DNA from: Chitinophagaceae bacterium
GTDB taxonomy: Bacteria; Bacteroidota; Bacteroidia; Chitinophagales; Chitinophagaceae
Reading direction: 5' to 3'
DNA length: 64,000 bases
Assembly: GCA_017853575.1 (NCBI GenBank)
Contig: JAFMJI010000002.1
Location: 62,001-126,000 of the forward strand
Shown: positions 36,645 to 46,336 of the stretch, in pieces
Layout: each line of letters begins with the position of its first letter
Numbering within the stretch: the stretch's first letter is position 1
Translations under genes and position numbers: made by a program
Notes under the pieces: model-generated
Database searches by the model: none
What the model was told of the DNA's origin: nothing
What the model saw: only the letters and a program-made list of their open reading frames with translations

Positions 36645-38687
36645 ATGAATAACGATTCTCGAAATAATGAAAAGAAAGGCGGTTCATTCAATCCATTTAA
36701 AAAGAAGGAAACAGGTGGCGAAGGCGGTTCTTCAAAAGGCCCGTCATTTAGTTTTTACTGGATATATGTAATCGCTGCGGTTGTATTGATCGGATATCAG
36801 GTAATGCGTGGAGTGAGCCCGGATGCCAGAAACATCACAGAACTTGAGTTCAAACAAAAAATGCTTAGCCAGAATGATGTTGCAAAACTTGAGCCTGTAA
36901 AAAACAAAGACATCGTTCGTGTATATATCACTCGTGATAGTTTGGATAAGAAAGTTTACAAAGACATGTTGGGTGATAAATTGGTGTACGCCAAATCATC
37001 AAAAGGCCCTCATTTCCAATTCGGATATTCCAAAATCGACGATTATCAGGAGAACCTGAACAAATATTTCACTGATCACCCCGAAGTGCGTGAAGTTCCA
37101 GTAGAACCCATCACTGATCCAGAATTTTTTGGCCCACTTGTAAATTTCTTGTTTCCGATTTTGATGTTCGGACTGTTAATGGTATTGATGATGCGTAAAA
37201 TGGGTGGAGGAGCCGGTGGCGGCGGCGGAGGCGGAATTTTCAGCATAGGAAAATCAAAAGCTCAGCTATTCGACAAAGGAACCAAAGTAAATATCACTTT
37301 TAAAGATGTTGCAGGTTTGGATGAAGCAAAGCAGGAAGTGATGGAAATCGTGGACTTCTTAAAAAATCCAAAGAAATATACTGCACTTGGAGGTAAAATT
37401 CCAAAGGGTGCATTGTTGGTCGGCCCTCCAGGAACTGGAAAAACATTGCTTGCTAAGGCAATGGCAGGTGAAGCACAAGTGCCATTCTTCTCCATGTCTG
37501 GATCTGATTTTGTTGAGATGTTTGTTGGTGTTGGTGCAAGCAGGGTAAGAGATCTTTTCAAACAGGCTCGTGAAAAAGCACCTTGTATTATTTTCATTGA
37601 TGAGATAGATGCCATCGGACGTGCAAGGGGAAAGAACGTGATGATGAGCAATGATGAACGTGAAAATACATTGAACCAATTGTTGGTTGAAATGGATGGA
37701 TTCGGTGGCGATAGTGGCATCATTATACTTGCAGCAACCAATCGTCCAGATGTACTTGATAGCGCATTGTTACGTCCTGGTCGTTTTGATCGTCAGATAA
37801 GCATTGATAAACCTGATGTTAAAGGAAGAGAAGCTATTTTCCTGGTTCACTTGAAGCCAATCAAACGATCAGAAACGCTCGACATTCACAAACTTGCTGA
37901 ACAAACCCCAGGATTTGCGGGAGCTGATATTGCCAATGTATGTAATGAAGCTGCATTGATTGCGGCTAGAAAAGGCAAAGATCAAGTTGAGATGGATGAT
38001 TTCCAAGATGCAATTGATAGAGTTATTGGCGGATTGGAAAAGAAAAATAAAATCATTCTTCCCGAAGAGAAGAAAATCATTGCCTATCATGAAGCAGGGC
38101 ATGCAGTTTGTGGTTGGTACCTTGAACACGCCTATCCACTTTTGAAAGTCACCATTGTTCCAAGAGGTGTTGCAGCATTGGGATATGCCCAGTATACTCC
38201 AAAAGAACAGTACTTATATAATACTGAACAACTCACTGATCAAATGTGCATGACATTGGGTGGCAGGGCTAGCGAAGAAATCTTTTTCAATAAAATTTCA
38301 ACAGGAGCCCAAAATGATCTTCAACAGGTTACCAAGCTCTCTTATGCTATGGTTACGGTTTACGGTATGAATGACAGGGTTGGAAACATCAGCTTCTATG
38401 ATCCTCAGCAAGATCAGTATTTCACCAAACCATATAGTGAAGAGACTGGAAAAATCATTGATGAAGAAGTAAGAAAACTGGTTGATCAAGCATACCAGCG
38501 AACCATTGAATTGCTCACAGAGAAAAAAGCTGAAGTAGAAAAAATTGCACTTGCCTTATTGGATCGTGAAGTGTTGCATCAACAGGATGTTGAAGATTTG
38601 ATTGGGAAACGACCATTCAGTGAAAAGAAAATTCTTGCAGATGATGAACCATCTCAAGACAGCAATCCATCAGCTCAAACTGAATAA
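36645..38687 (+). CDS. ftsH: ATP-dependent zinc metalloprotease FtsH
   Basis: A 680-residue membrane-anchored AAA+ protease that degrades misfolded membrane proteins and short-lived regulators. In order: low-complexity Gly/Lys-rich N-terminus, first helix about 31-51, periplasmic part about 52-160, second helix about 163-185, Gly-rich linker (GGGAGGGGGGG), Walker A GPPGTGKT (near 260), Walker [10 protein letters not shown], arginine finger region RPGRFDRQ, and zinc site HEAGH (near 482). The C-terminal tail is acidic. It sits in an operon with rsfS and a lutC-like gene. Confidence 0.97.
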   Translation: MNNDSRNNEKKGGSFNPFKKKETGGEGGSSKGPSFSFYWIYVIAAVVLIGYQVMRGVSPDARNITELEFKQKMLSQNDVAKLEPVKNKDIVRVYITRDSLDKKVYKDMLGDKLVYAKSSKGPHFQFGYSKIDDYQENLNKYFTDHPEVREVPVEPITDPEFFGPLVNFLFPILMFGLLMVLMMRKMGGGAGGGGGGGIFSIGKSKAQLFDKGTKVNITFKDVAGLDEAKQEVMEIVDFLKNPKKYTALGGKIPKGALLVGPPGTGKTLLAKAMAGEAQVPFFSMSGSDFVEMFVGVGASRVRDLFKQAREKAPCIIFIDEIDAIGRARGKNVMMSNDERENTLNQLLVEMDGFGGDSGIIILAATNRPDVLDSALLRPGRFDRQISIDKPDVKGREAIFLVHLKPIKRSETLDIHKLAEQTPGFAGADIANVCNEAALIAARKGKDQVEMDDFQDAIDRVIGGLEKKNKIILPEEKKIIAYHEAGHAVCGWYLEHAYPLLKVTIVPRGVAALGYAQYTPKEQYLYNTEQLTDQMCMTLGGRASEEIFFNKISTGAQNDLQQVTKLSYAMVTVYGMNDRVGNISFYDPQQDQYFTKPYSEETGKIIDEEVRKLVDQAYQRTIELLTEKKAEVEKIALALLDREVLHQQDVEDLIGKRPFSEKKILADDEPSQDSNPSAQTE

Positions 38688-38692
38688 ATTGT

Positions 38693-39355
38693 ATGCGTCG
38701 ATTAGATGAAAAAATAATCATGGAGTCGTCTTCTTCCAAAGAGAGGATCCTGACCAACATACGCAAGGCCTTAACACAGCCTACCGATCAACCATTTCCG
38801 GCGTTGGATAAAGTTGATTTCAATTTTGAACAAAAAGATGAAGACCTGGCTGTTCTTTTCGCAGAGAAATTCACCTCACTGATGGGAAAATTCTCGGTGT
38901 GTGAAAATGAAGAAGATCTGGTAAATCAGATCAATGGCCTAGCAATGGAAAGGAAGTGGAATGATATTTACTGTACAGATGAGAACATCCGTTCGGCATT
39001 CTCATCTTTTGGTTTCCAAAATTTTTCAAACAAATCACTTGCGGAAAGTGATTCAGCCATCACAAAATGCGAGTTGTTGGTAGCAAGAACCGGTTCGGTG
39101 GTATTAAGTAGTACTGTTTCCTCGGGCAGAACCACCAGTGTATACTCACCTGTTCATATATGCGTTGCAAAAACCAATCAGTTGGTTTTCGATGTGAAAG
39201 ATGCTTTGAAATTTCTTCAAAAAAAATATGGCGAACAGCTGCCATCCATGATTTCTTTTGCAACAGGGCCAAGCAGAACAGCAGACATAGAAAAAACATT
39301 GGTTGTTGGAGTGCATGGTCCGAAAGAAGTGTACTGTTTTTTGTTGGATAGCTAG
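38693..39355 (+). CDS. LUD-domain protein (LutC-like)
   Basis: A 220-residue protein of the LUD family (LutC/YkgG), which forms part of the lactate oxidase complex in some bacteria. Recognisable parts are KERILTNIRKAL near the N-terminus, then LLVARTGSVVLSS and PVHICVAKTNQLV, and near the end FATGPSRTADIEKTLVVGVHGP, a typical LutC signature. The start could also be Met10 (38720). It follows ftsH by 5 nt rather than lutAB; the partial lutB is 38 kb away. Whether it works with LutB or has another role beside FtsH is open. Confidence 0.85.
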   Translation: MRRLDEKIIMESSSSKERILTNIRKALTQPTDQPFPALDKVDFNFEQKDEDLAVLFAEKFTSLMGKFSVCENEEDLVNQINGLAMERKWNDIYCTDENIRSAFSSFGFQNFSNKSLAESDSAITKCELLVARTGSVVLSSTVSSGRTTSVYSPVHICVAKTNQLVFDVKDALKFLQKKYGEQLPSMISFATGPSRTADIEKTLVVGVHGPKEVYCFLLDS

Positions 39356-39382
39356 ATCCTTTTTCGCCATATCAATTCTCGG

Positions 39383-39390
39383 TATATTTG
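39383..39390 (+). promoter_or_regulatory. Predicted sigma-A -7 element (TATATTTG) of lpxH
   Basis: Exact TAnnTTTG match ending 3 nt before the lpxH ATG at 39394. The predicted transcript would be leaderless. Confidence 0.5.
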
Positions 39391-39393
39391 AAC

Positions 39394-40149
39394 ATGCAAG
39401 TCCCGCAAGGCAAAAAAATTTATTTTCTATCAGACTTCCATCTAGGTGTTCCTGATGCATCTTCCAGTTTATTAAGAGAAAAAAAAGTTGTAGCCTTTCT
39501 TGAAAGCATCAAAGCAGATGCATATATGGTATTTGTATTGGGTGATCTTTTTGATTTTTGGTTCGAATACAGAAAAGTAATTCCGAAAGGGTATGTCAGG
39601 ATCTTAGGAAAACTTGCCGAGCTTACTGATGCTGGAATCCCTGTTCACTTCTTTGTAGGAAATCATGATATGTGGATGTCGGGCTATTTTGAATCAGAGC
39701 TCAATGTTCCAGTTTATTTTGAACATAAAACCTACTTCTTTAATGAAAAGAAATTTGTGATAGGTCATGGAGATGGATTGGGCCCTGGAGACAACGGGTA
39801 TAAATTCCTTAAGCAAATCTTTAGAAACCCTTTTTGTAAATTTTTATTCGGACTCATACCGCCTTTTTTCGGAATATCCTTGGCGGAGTATTTCAGTAAA
39901 AAAAGTCGTATCGCAACTGGTCATACCGATGACCATTTTTTAGGAGAAGAGAAAGAATGGCTCTTGCAATTCTGCAAATCTGAACTTGAAAAAGGTCATG
40001 TTGATTATTTTGTTTTTGGACATCGGCATCTACCGATTGATTACTCGTTGAATGATCACAGCAGGTATATAAATTTGGGTGATTGGATTAAATATAATTC
40101 CTATGCTGTTTTTGATGGAAGTCAACTTAAGCTAATTCAACAACCATGA
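39394..40149 (+). CDS. lpxH: UDP-2,3-diacylglucosamine diphosphatase LpxH-like
   Basis: A 251-residue calcineurin-type metallophosphoesterase. LpxH hydrolyses UDP-2,3-diacylglucosamine to lipid X in lipid A synthesis at the inner membrane. Metal-binding blocks are FLSDFHLG (near 12), GDLFDFWFEY (near 49), VGNHDMW (near 88), IGHGDGLGPGD (near 124) and FGHRHLP (near 210), a full set of ligands. Insertion 'KFLKQIFRNPF' is the cap region of this family. ATG 39394 is chosen; the TTG six bases upstream is part of the promoter core. ATGA overlap couples it to the next gene. Confidence 0.88.
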   Translation: MQVPQGKKIYFLSDFHLGVPDASSSLLREKKVVAFLESIKADAYMVFVLGDLFDFWFEYRKVIPKGYVRILGKLAELTDAGIPVHFFVGNHDMWMSGYFESELNVPVYFEHKTYFFNEKKFVIGHGDGLGPGDNGYKFLKQIFRNPFCKFLFGLIPPFFGISLAEYFSKKSRIATGHTDDHFLGEEKEWLLQFCKSELEKGHVDYFVFGHRHLPIDYSLNDHSRYINLGDWIKYNSYAVFDGSQLKLIQQP

Positions 40150-40976
40150 ACAGGTTTTCTTTCATTTTGCTTTTAAGTCTGCTTCATGGCCTGCATCTTC
40201 ATTCGCAAGAAGTTAACTTGAGTTTGAAGTTGCAAAAAGAATTGCCAGGTAAATTCAATCAGTTCAGGGTAGATGAATTGGGCAGTGTATATGTGTTTAC
40301 TTCAACAGGGCAAATAAAAAAATACAATGCCAACCTTGATTCACTGGCTGTTTTCAACGATGTGAAAAGATACGGGCAGCTCTATAGTATTCATGCTGAG
40401 AACCCCTTGCGCACTATCTTATTTTTTAAAAATTTCAATACAGTTGTATTGTTGGATAGAATGATGCAAATGGTTCAAAAAATTGATTTACGCAAATTCA
40501 ACTTATTTCAAGTAAATGCAATCGCCCCCAGCTATGACAATCGACTGTGGGTCTTTGATCAGCAAAATTTTAAAATAAAAAAAATAAATTTTGACGGTTC
40601 CTTGGTGTTTGAGTCAACTGATTTACGCCTGGTATTTGATGAAGCCATTCATCCCTTTAAAATGATTGAGCACCAAGGATCATTGTATTTACTTGATTCA
40701 CTCACCGGTGTATATCAATTTGATTATTATGGAGGGTTTAAAAAGAAATTTTCATATCCACATACTTTAGATATTGAATCTTGGGGTAATGCTTTGATAG
40801 GAATTGAAAAAGATCGTATATGGCTCAAAAGGGAAAATGAACTGGAAGCAAAATGGGCCGATGTTTCTCGGCAATTTTTTAATGTAAAGCAATTGTATTT
40901 TAGTAATCAGATTGCATATTCTCTAGACGACCAGAAAATCTCACTATATTCATTTAATTTCAACACACGAGAATGA
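40146..40976 (+). CDS. Exported propeller-like protein of unknown function
   Basis: A 276-residue protein with a signal peptide (MNRFSFILLLSLLHG...HSQ, about 21 residues). The body has repeated beta-blade-like patterns (FRVDELGSVYVFTSTGQIKKY, in parts: VDELGSVYVF and GQIKKYNANL; DNRLWVFDQQNFKIKKI; GSLYLLDSLTGVYQFDYYG). This suggests an NHL/Kelch-like beta propeller in the periplasm. I do not recognise a named family. It overlaps both neighbours by ATGA (lpxH upstream, mscS downstream), implying tight co-translation with a lipid A enzyme and a mechanosensitive channel. Confidence 0.7.
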   Translation: MNRFSFILLLSLLHGLHLHSQEVNLSLKLQKELPGKFNQFRVDELGSVYVFTSTGQIKKYNANLDSLAVFNDVKRYGQLYSIHAENPLRTILFFKNFNTVVLLDRMMQMVQKIDLRKFNLFQVNAIAPSYDNRLWVFDQQNFKIKKINFDGSLVFESTDLRLVFDEAIHPFKMIEHQGSLYLLDSLTGVYQFDYYGGFKKKFSYPHTLDIESWGNALIGIEKDRIWLKRENELEAKWADVSRQFFNVKQLYFSNQIAYSLDDQKISLYSFNFNTRE

Positions 40977-42046
40977 AATCCTTGCTACAATATACTTTGT
41001 TCGACAACCATGTATCAGATTATCTCTTGATACTTGGAATCATTTTACTTGTATGGGTGCTGAAAAAGCGGGCAGGTAAAAACATAACCCGCCTGGTGTT
41101 TTATATATTCAAGAGAATGGACAGGGTGATCGATGAGAAGGAGTTTTTTAATTTGGTTTTGGCACCGCTGGAAAATTTTATACTTTTCCTGGCTGTTTAT
41201 ATTTCAATGAACAGCTTGAACTTTCCATCCATCCTGCATTTCAAACTGTTTAGGATTACCTCAGAGTTGTTGGTAGACCGCTTCTCAATTGGGTTGCTGA
41301 TTTTCTTCTTTTTTCATACGCTCTTGCGTGTGATAGACTATCTGGCCATTATTCTTGAAAAAAGAGCAAGCACAACTGAAGACACAACAGACGATCAACT
41401 CATTATATTTTTCAGGGAATTTCTCAAAGTAATTTTGGTGATCATTTGTATCCTGGTAATGATTCGTTTTGTACTTGATGAAGATATTACCAAAATACTC
41501 GCTGGTCTAAGTCTTGCAGGTGCCGCGATTGCACTTGCTGCAAAAGAAAGTCTTGAAAATCTCATTGCATCATTTATTATATTTTTCGACAAACCGTTTC
41601 GAGTTGGCGATCTTTTGAAAGTGCAACAAATCAATGGAACCGTAGAAAAAATCGGATTGAGAAGCACAAGAATCAGAACAAACGACAAAACCTACGTTTC
41701 CATTCCAAACAAACAAATGGTAGATACCATTGTAGACAATTTTTCATTGCGAAATAAGCGAAGAGGAGAATTGAATCTCTATCTTGATTTAAAAACATCG
41801 TTGAGTCAGATCAATCAATTGTTGAATGGGTTAGAGAAGGAATTGACTATAGAAGGAGTTACAGAAAAAACAATTCTATTGAACGATTTAAAGATTGAAG
41901 CGTATCAAATTTCAATTGAATACCTCACCGATCCAATACCTATGTCTTCTTTCAATGCAACTAAACAATTAATACATTTGAAAGTATTGGCTCTCTTGGA
42001 AGATCTCAACATTGAAATTGCAGGAAAAAATAAAATGATCGGATAA
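40973..42046 (+). CDS. MscS-family mechanosensitive channel
   Basis: A 357-residue inner-membrane channel of the small-conductance mechanosensitive family, which releases solutes on hypo-osmotic shock. Four or five hydrophobic helices (about residues 18-35, 60-80, 105-130, 150-170, 178-200) end in the pore helix ILAGLSLAGAAIALAAKESLENL, followed by the MscS beta domain (GDLLKVQQINGTVEKIGLRSTRIR, seen as GDLLKVQQINGTVEKIGL then RSTRIRT) and PNKQMVD. The C-terminal alpha/beta domain is short. The stop abuts the convergent merR-type stop with no gap. Confidence 0.93.
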   Translation: MKSLLQYTLFDNHVSDYLLILGIILLVWVLKKRAGKNITRLVFYIFKRMDRVIDEKEFFNLVLAPLENFILFLAVYISMNSLNFPSILHFKLFRITSELLVDRFSIGLLIFFFFHTLLRVIDYLAIILEKRASTTEDTTDDQLIIFFREFLKVILVIICILVMIRFVLDEDITKILAGLSLAGAAIALAAKESLENLIASFIIFFDKPFRVGDLLKVQQINGTVEKIGLRSTRIRTNDKTYVSIPNKQMVDTIVDNFSLRNKRRGELNLYLDLKTSLSQINQLLNGLEKELTIEGVTEKTILLNDLKIEAYQISIEYLTDPIPMSSFNATKQLIHLKVLALLEDLNIEIAGKNKMIG

Positions 42047-42583
42047 TCAGGATAGTCCTGCTTTTAGCTCCAGCAGCATTCCTTTTATGTTTTTTAAAAG
42101 TTCAATGGTTTCAAATTGTTCATTGACTTTTTTCCCTTTTTTAAGAAAGGTTTTGGCGCCTTCGATTGTATATCTTTTTTCTTTTAATAGAAAATAGATC
42201 AGTTTAAGATTTTTAACATCCTCTGGCCTAAATAAACGATCACCCTTTCTGTTTTTTCTGGGTTTTAATATATCGAATTCATTTTCCCAGAAACGGATGA
42301 GTGAAATGTTGACATTGAACATTTTCGCAACATCACCAATAGGGTAGTACAATTTGCTATACAGCTCATCGTCTTCAGGAATATTGATAAATGCAGCGTT
42401 GACTTCTATTGAAACAGTTGGCTCTTCAGCAATGGACCCCTGGTTAATTTCTTTTTTATGAACAGCCTCTTGATATGCCTCGGTAACTGGCATTGTTACA
42501 GGTTTCTCCTTTCTTTCCCGCACTGTCTTTTTTTCAGGATGTTGTGAAGGCTCTCCCCCAAATAGATCTAGCTGATGAAGCAT
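42047..42583 (-). CDS. MerR-family transcriptional regulator
   Basis: A 178-residue regulator with an unusual order for the family: a disordered, charged N-terminal segment of about 80 residues, then the winged-helix domain YYPIGDVAKMFNVNISLIRFW (start of HTH near residue 85; core motif IGDVAKMFNV), NRKGDRLFRPEDVKNLKLIYFLL, and a short helical tail. There is no metal- or drug-binding C-terminal domain, so the input signal is unknown. ATG 42583 is chosen with a TATTTTTG promoter core 15 nt upstream. It is downstream of the M23 peptidase gene on the same strand. Confidence 0.88.
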   Translation of the reverse strand: MLHQLDLFGGEPSQHPEKKTVRERKEKPVTMPVTEAYQEAVHKKEINQGSIAEEPTVSIEVNAAFINIPEDDELYSKLYYPIGDVAKMFNVNISLIRFWENEFDILKPRKNRKGDRLFRPEDVKNLKLIYFLLKEKRYTIEGAKTFLKKGKKVNEQFETIELLKNIKGMLLELKAGLS

Positions 42584-42598
42584 AAACGAATTTAAAAA

Positions 42599-42606
42599 CA
42601 AAAATA
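42599..42606 (-). promoter_or_regulatory. Predicted sigma-A -7 element (TATTTTTG) of the merR-type gene
   Basis: Exact TAnnTTTG match on the minus strand, 15 nt before ATG 42583, in the 54-nt gap after the M23 peptidase gene. Confidence 0.45.
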
Positions 42607-42637
42607 AACTCGTTATCAAGTAGTTATACACAATTCA

Positions 42638-43609
42638 TCAATCAAATGACTGATTTCTGGATGCTGCAAGTTTCAAAATCAGCTGATATTGTTCTGGTGT
42701 TAGGTCGGTGTAAAAGAAATAGATCGGATCCAGGTGTTTGTTTCTTTTGATGACTTCATAGTGAAGATGAGGACCGGTTGATTTTCCAGTATTTCCAACA
42801 TAACCAATTACTTCACCTCTTTTAACTTTTTGTCCTCTCTTAACTTTTATCTTATACAAGTGTCCATAAAGTGTATTGTAAGAATAACCATGATCAATCA
42901 CGATGTGGTTTCCATATCCATTGCCCAGGTTCCCAGCTATTTCAATAACTCCATCTGCAGTTGCATACACAGGGGTTCCTTGCGGTGCTGTAAAATCCAA
43001 TCCAGGATGGAATTTCACGGTTTTATACAAAGGATCGATTCTATATCCAAATCCAGAGCTTACACGATCCAGGTCTTTGTTGCTTAGTGGTTGAATGGCG
43101 GGAGTACTGGCCAGCAGTTTCTCTTTGTTTTTGACCATTTTCTCAATTTCATTGTACGATTTCTCCTGACTAATGAGTCTATTGTAAATACTGCTTAGTC
43201 TTTTTGCAATACCCTCAGTCAATTCTTCACTGTCCATTCCTGCCAAGATTTGCATCTCTTTTCTTCTTTCAAGTTGTCTCACCCTTAAACTATCGGGCAA
43301 GGGATTTGCTTCAAAAACTGTTCTGTAAACCTCATTGTCGCGCTTCTCCAGTTGTCTCAGTCGATCATCCAGATCCTTGTATTTACTGGCATAAACGTTG
43401 TTCAGATATTCAGCCCTTTCCAGCTGTATCTTCATGATTTTTTCCTTGGGAGAATCTACAAATCTGAAAGCGATGGTAACAATGATCAAACCCGTCACGA
43501 TAGCAGTGGAAATAAAGGCAAATATTCTAAGCAACGTCACCCTTAACGGAGTAACCTGCTTCTCATACCTCAGGGTCTGCGTGTTATAGTAATATTTGAT
43601 CTTCTTCAT
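42638..43609 (-). CDS. Membrane-anchored M23 peptidase with coiled coil
   Basis: A 323-residue envelope protein: one transmembrane helix (about 24-50), a charged coiled-coil stretch (about 57-165), then the M23 domain. The sequence SSGFGYRIDPLYK and the zinc motifs HPGLD (near 217) and GPHLHYEV (near 290) are complete, so it is predicted to be an active peptidoglycan endopeptidase held at the periplasmic face of the inner membrane. The layout resembles cell-division/elongation LytM enzymes, in contrast to the secreted M23 protein at 33247. Divergent from alaS. Confidence 0.92.
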   Translation of the reverse strand: MKKIKYYYNTQTLRYEKQVTPLRVTLLRIFAFISTAIVTGLIIVTIAFRFVDSPKEKIMKIQLERAEYLNNVYASKYKDLDDRLRQLEKRDNEVYRTVFEANPLPDSLRVRQLERRKEMQILAGMDSEELTEGIAKRLSSIYNRLISQEKSYNEIEKMVKNKEKLLASTPAIQPLSNKDLDRVSSGFGYRIDPLYKTVKFHPGLDFTAPQGTPVYATADGVIEIAGNLGNGYGNHIVIDHGYSYNTLYGHLYKIKVKRGQKVKRGEVIGYVGNTGKSTGPHLHYEVIKRNKHLDPIYFFYTDLTPEQYQLILKLAASRNQSFD

Positions 43610-43633
43610 CAGCTGCCCATCTATGAAATGATG

Positions 43634-43641
43634 TATTTTTG
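43634..43641 (+). promoter_or_regulatory. Predicted sigma-A -7 element (TATTTTTG) of alaS-gatB-tlpA
   Basis: Exact TAnnTTTG match, 64 nt before the alaS ATG. Confidence 0.5.
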
Positions 43642-43705
43642 CGACTTAGGGACCCCGCAAATATAACCTATTGTGCCTAGACCCTGATTTATAACCTGTT
43701 AAGCA

Positions 43706-46336
43706 ATGACATCAGCAGAGATAAGAAAGAAGTTTTTAGATTTTTTTGCGAGCAAGGGCCATCAAATTGTGCCTTCCGCACCCATCGTTTTGAAAGATGA
43801 TCCGACCTTGCTATTCACCAATTCAGGGATGAATCAGTTCAAAGATTATTTTCTGGGAAACAAAGTGGCGCCATTTAAACGTGTGGCAGACACCCAAAAA
43901 TGTTTGCGTGTAAGTGGCAAACACAATGATCTTGAAGAAGTAGGGGTAGATACCTATCACCATACCATGTTTGAAATGCTTGGCAACTGGAGCTTCGGTG
44001 ATTATTTTAAAAAAGAAGCCATCGAATGGAGCTGGGAACTGCTGACCGAAGTATTTAAAATGGATAAGTCGCGCTTATACGCAACTGTATTCGAGGGTGA
44101 TAAATCTGAAAACCTGCCACCATCTTCTGTTGCATTAGGAGTTTGGAAAAAATTACTTCCCGAAGAGCATATTGTCTTTGGGAATAAAAAAGATAATTTC
44201 TGGGAAATGGGCGATACTGGTCCATGTGGCCCTTGCAGTGAAATTCATGTCGATTGCAGATCAGATGAAGAGCGGGCAAAGTTGCCTGGTCATCTGTTGG
44301 TGAACAAAGATCATCCCCAAGTAATTGAAATTTGGAACAATGTATTCATACAATATAATCGTATGAAGGATGGTTCGCTTCAGCCACTTGCCTCCACACA
44401 TGTTGACACAGGTATGGGATTGGAGAGGTTGGTAAGGGTTTTGCAAGGCAAGCATTCCAATTATGAAACTGATATCTTTTCAGGTTCCATTCATGAGACT
44501 GAAAAAATTTCTGGTAAAAAATATACTGCAGGGGATAGCAAACAGGATGTTGCATTCAGGGTAATAGCAGACCATATCAGAGCAATTGCATTTACCATTG
44601 CTGATGGTCAACTTCCCTCCAATACAGGTGCAGGATATGTGATTAGGAGAATTTTGAGAAGAGCAGTAAGATATTATTACTCTTATCTGGATGTCAAAGA
44701 GCCTTTGTTGTATAAATTAATGCCTTTGCTCGCTGAACAGTTCAAAGATGTTTTTCCTGAATTAAATGCCCAGCTTGCATTTGTAAGTAAAGTTGTGAAA
44801 GAGGAAGAAGACACCTTTTTAAGAACCTTGGGCAAGGGACTCAAAAAGATGGATGATATCATTGAAGCAGCTGCATCCAATAATTTAATTGAAGGTGCTC
44901 CGGCATTTGAATTGTATGACACCTATGGATTCCCCTTTGATCTTACCAGGTTGATTGCACAGGAGAAAGGTATTTTGGTTGATGAAGCAGGCTTTGAAAA
45001 AGAAATGCAAGTACAAAAAAACCGAAGCAAGTCTGCCGCAACTGTAGATACCGGTGATTGGGTGGAAGTTAAAAAAACTGTTGGTGGTTTACCTGCTTTT
45101 GTAGGATATGAACATTTGTCGTATAAAACATCTTTGCTCAGATACAGAGCTATTCAGGCAAAGGGTCAATCTAGTTTTCAGGTTGTATTGGAGAGCAGTC
45201 CATTCTATGCAGAGAGTGGTGGACAAGTAGGCGATACGGGAATTATTCGAATGGGCAATTCCGTTTTAAAGGTTGTGAATACAAAAAAAGAAAATGATTT
45301 AATTGTTCATACAATAGAAAGTCTTCCAGAAGAAATCAATGCAGAAGTAATTGCTGAAGTGAATACCAATCGAAGAAAAGAAATTACCAAACATCATTCT
45401 CTTACACATTTGCTCCATGCTGCATTGAGAAATGTGTTAGGTAGCCACGTCGCTCAGAAAGGTTCATTGGTAAATGAGCAGGGAATGAGATTTGATTTTT
45501 CTCATTTTGCAAAAATGACTGATGAGGAGATCGCTGCTGTCTCAGCACTTGTTAATCAAAAGATCAGGGAAAACATTCCTGTTGTAATTCGTGAAATGCC
45601 AAAAGAAGAGGCTTTGAAACTTGGTGCCATTGCTTTGTTTGGAGAAAAATATGGTGATAGGGTGAGGGTGATAACCATTGATCCTGCATACTCAGTTGAA
45701 CTTTGTGGCGGAACACATGTTTGCAGTACCGGCGAATTAGGACACTGCATCATCACCTCTGAGTCGAGCGTGGCTGCTGGCGTTAGGCGCATTGAAGCAA
45801 TATGTTCAATCGCAACCGAAGAATATTTGTCGCAGCAACAAAATCTTATGAAGCAAGTAGCTGCTGCATTAAAAAATCCAAAAGATATTCTAAAGTCGAT
45901 CGAGCATCAGGTAGAAGACCTTACCCAGTTAAAAAAACAACTTGAATCAGCCGAATCAAGGTTGCTGGGATTTTTGAAAGATGAATTGGTTCAGCAATTT
46001 GAAAAAATCAATCAAATTTCATTCTTAGGGGCAAAAGTAGAAGTCACTTCTGTTGATGCGCTCAAGAAATTATGTAACGATATTAGGCTTTCAAATAAAA
46101 ATTCTGTTGTTGTGCTCGCTGCAATCATTGATGGCAAACCATCTGTTGCAATTGGCATTGAGGACGAATTGCAAAAATCATCTTCTCTGGATGCAAATGC
46201 GTTCATCAAAAACGAAGTAGCTAAAATCATTAAAGGCGGAGGCGGAGGTCAAAAATCATTGGCCGTAGCAGGCGGACAAGATGCGGGGGCATTGGCAACA
46301 GCCATTTCTGCAGTTAAAAATGCACTCCATGCATAA
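43706..46336 (+). CDS. alaS: Alanine--tRNA ligase
   Basis: An 876-residue class II synthetase. It begins TSAEIRKKFLDFFASKGH, as the family does. The catalytic core has GMNQFKDYFLG and EMLGNWSFGDYFK. The editing domain has the zinc ligands HSLTH (near 563) and CGGTHV (near 667), which clear Ser- and Gly-tRNA-Ala. The C-Ala oligomerisation domain ends with GGGGGQKSLAVAGGQDAG. Length is normal. Its last 8 nt overlap the start of gatB, and a promoter core lies 64 nt upstream. Confidence 0.97.
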   Translation: MTSAEIRKKFLDFFASKGHQIVPSAPIVLKDDPTLLFTNSGMNQFKDYFLGNKVAPFKRVADTQKCLRVSGKHNDLEEVGVDTYHHTMFEMLGNWSFGDYFKKEAIEWSWELLTEVFKMDKSRLYATVFEGDKSENLPPSSVALGVWKKLLPEEHIVFGNKKDNFWEMGDTGPCGPCSEIHVDCRSDEERAKLPGHLLVNKDHPQVIEIWNNVFIQYNRMKDGSLQPLASTHVDTGMGLERLVRVLQGKHSNYETDIFSGSIHETEKISGKKYTAGDSKQDVAFRVIADHIRAIAFTIADGQLPSNTGAGYVIRRILRRAVRYYYSYLDVKEPLLYKLMPLLAEQFKDVFPELNAQLAFVSKVVKEEEDTFLRTLGKGLKKMDDIIEAAASNNLIEGAPAFELYDTYGFPFDLTRLIAQEKGILVDEAGFEKEMQVQKNRSKSAATVDTGDWVEVKKTVGGLPAFVGYEHLSYKTSLLRYRAIQAKGQSSFQVVLESSPFYAESGGQVGDTGIIRMGNSVLKVVNTKKENDLIVHTIESLPEEINAEVIAEVNTNRRKEITKHHSLTHLLHAALRNVLGSHVAQKGSLVNEQGMRFDFSHFAKMTDEEIAAVSALVNQKIRENIPVVIREMPKEEALKLGAIALFGEKYGDRVRVITIDPAYSVELCGGTHVCSTGELGHCIITSESSVAAGVRRIEAICSIATEEYLSQQQNLMKQVAAALKNPKDILKSIEHQVEDLTQLKKQLESAESRLLGFLKDELVQQFEKINQISFLGAKVEVTSVDALKKLCNDIRLSNKNSVVVLAAIIDGKPSVAIGIEDELQKSSSLDANAFIKNEVAKIIKGGGGGQKSLAVAGGQDAGALATAISAVKNALHA

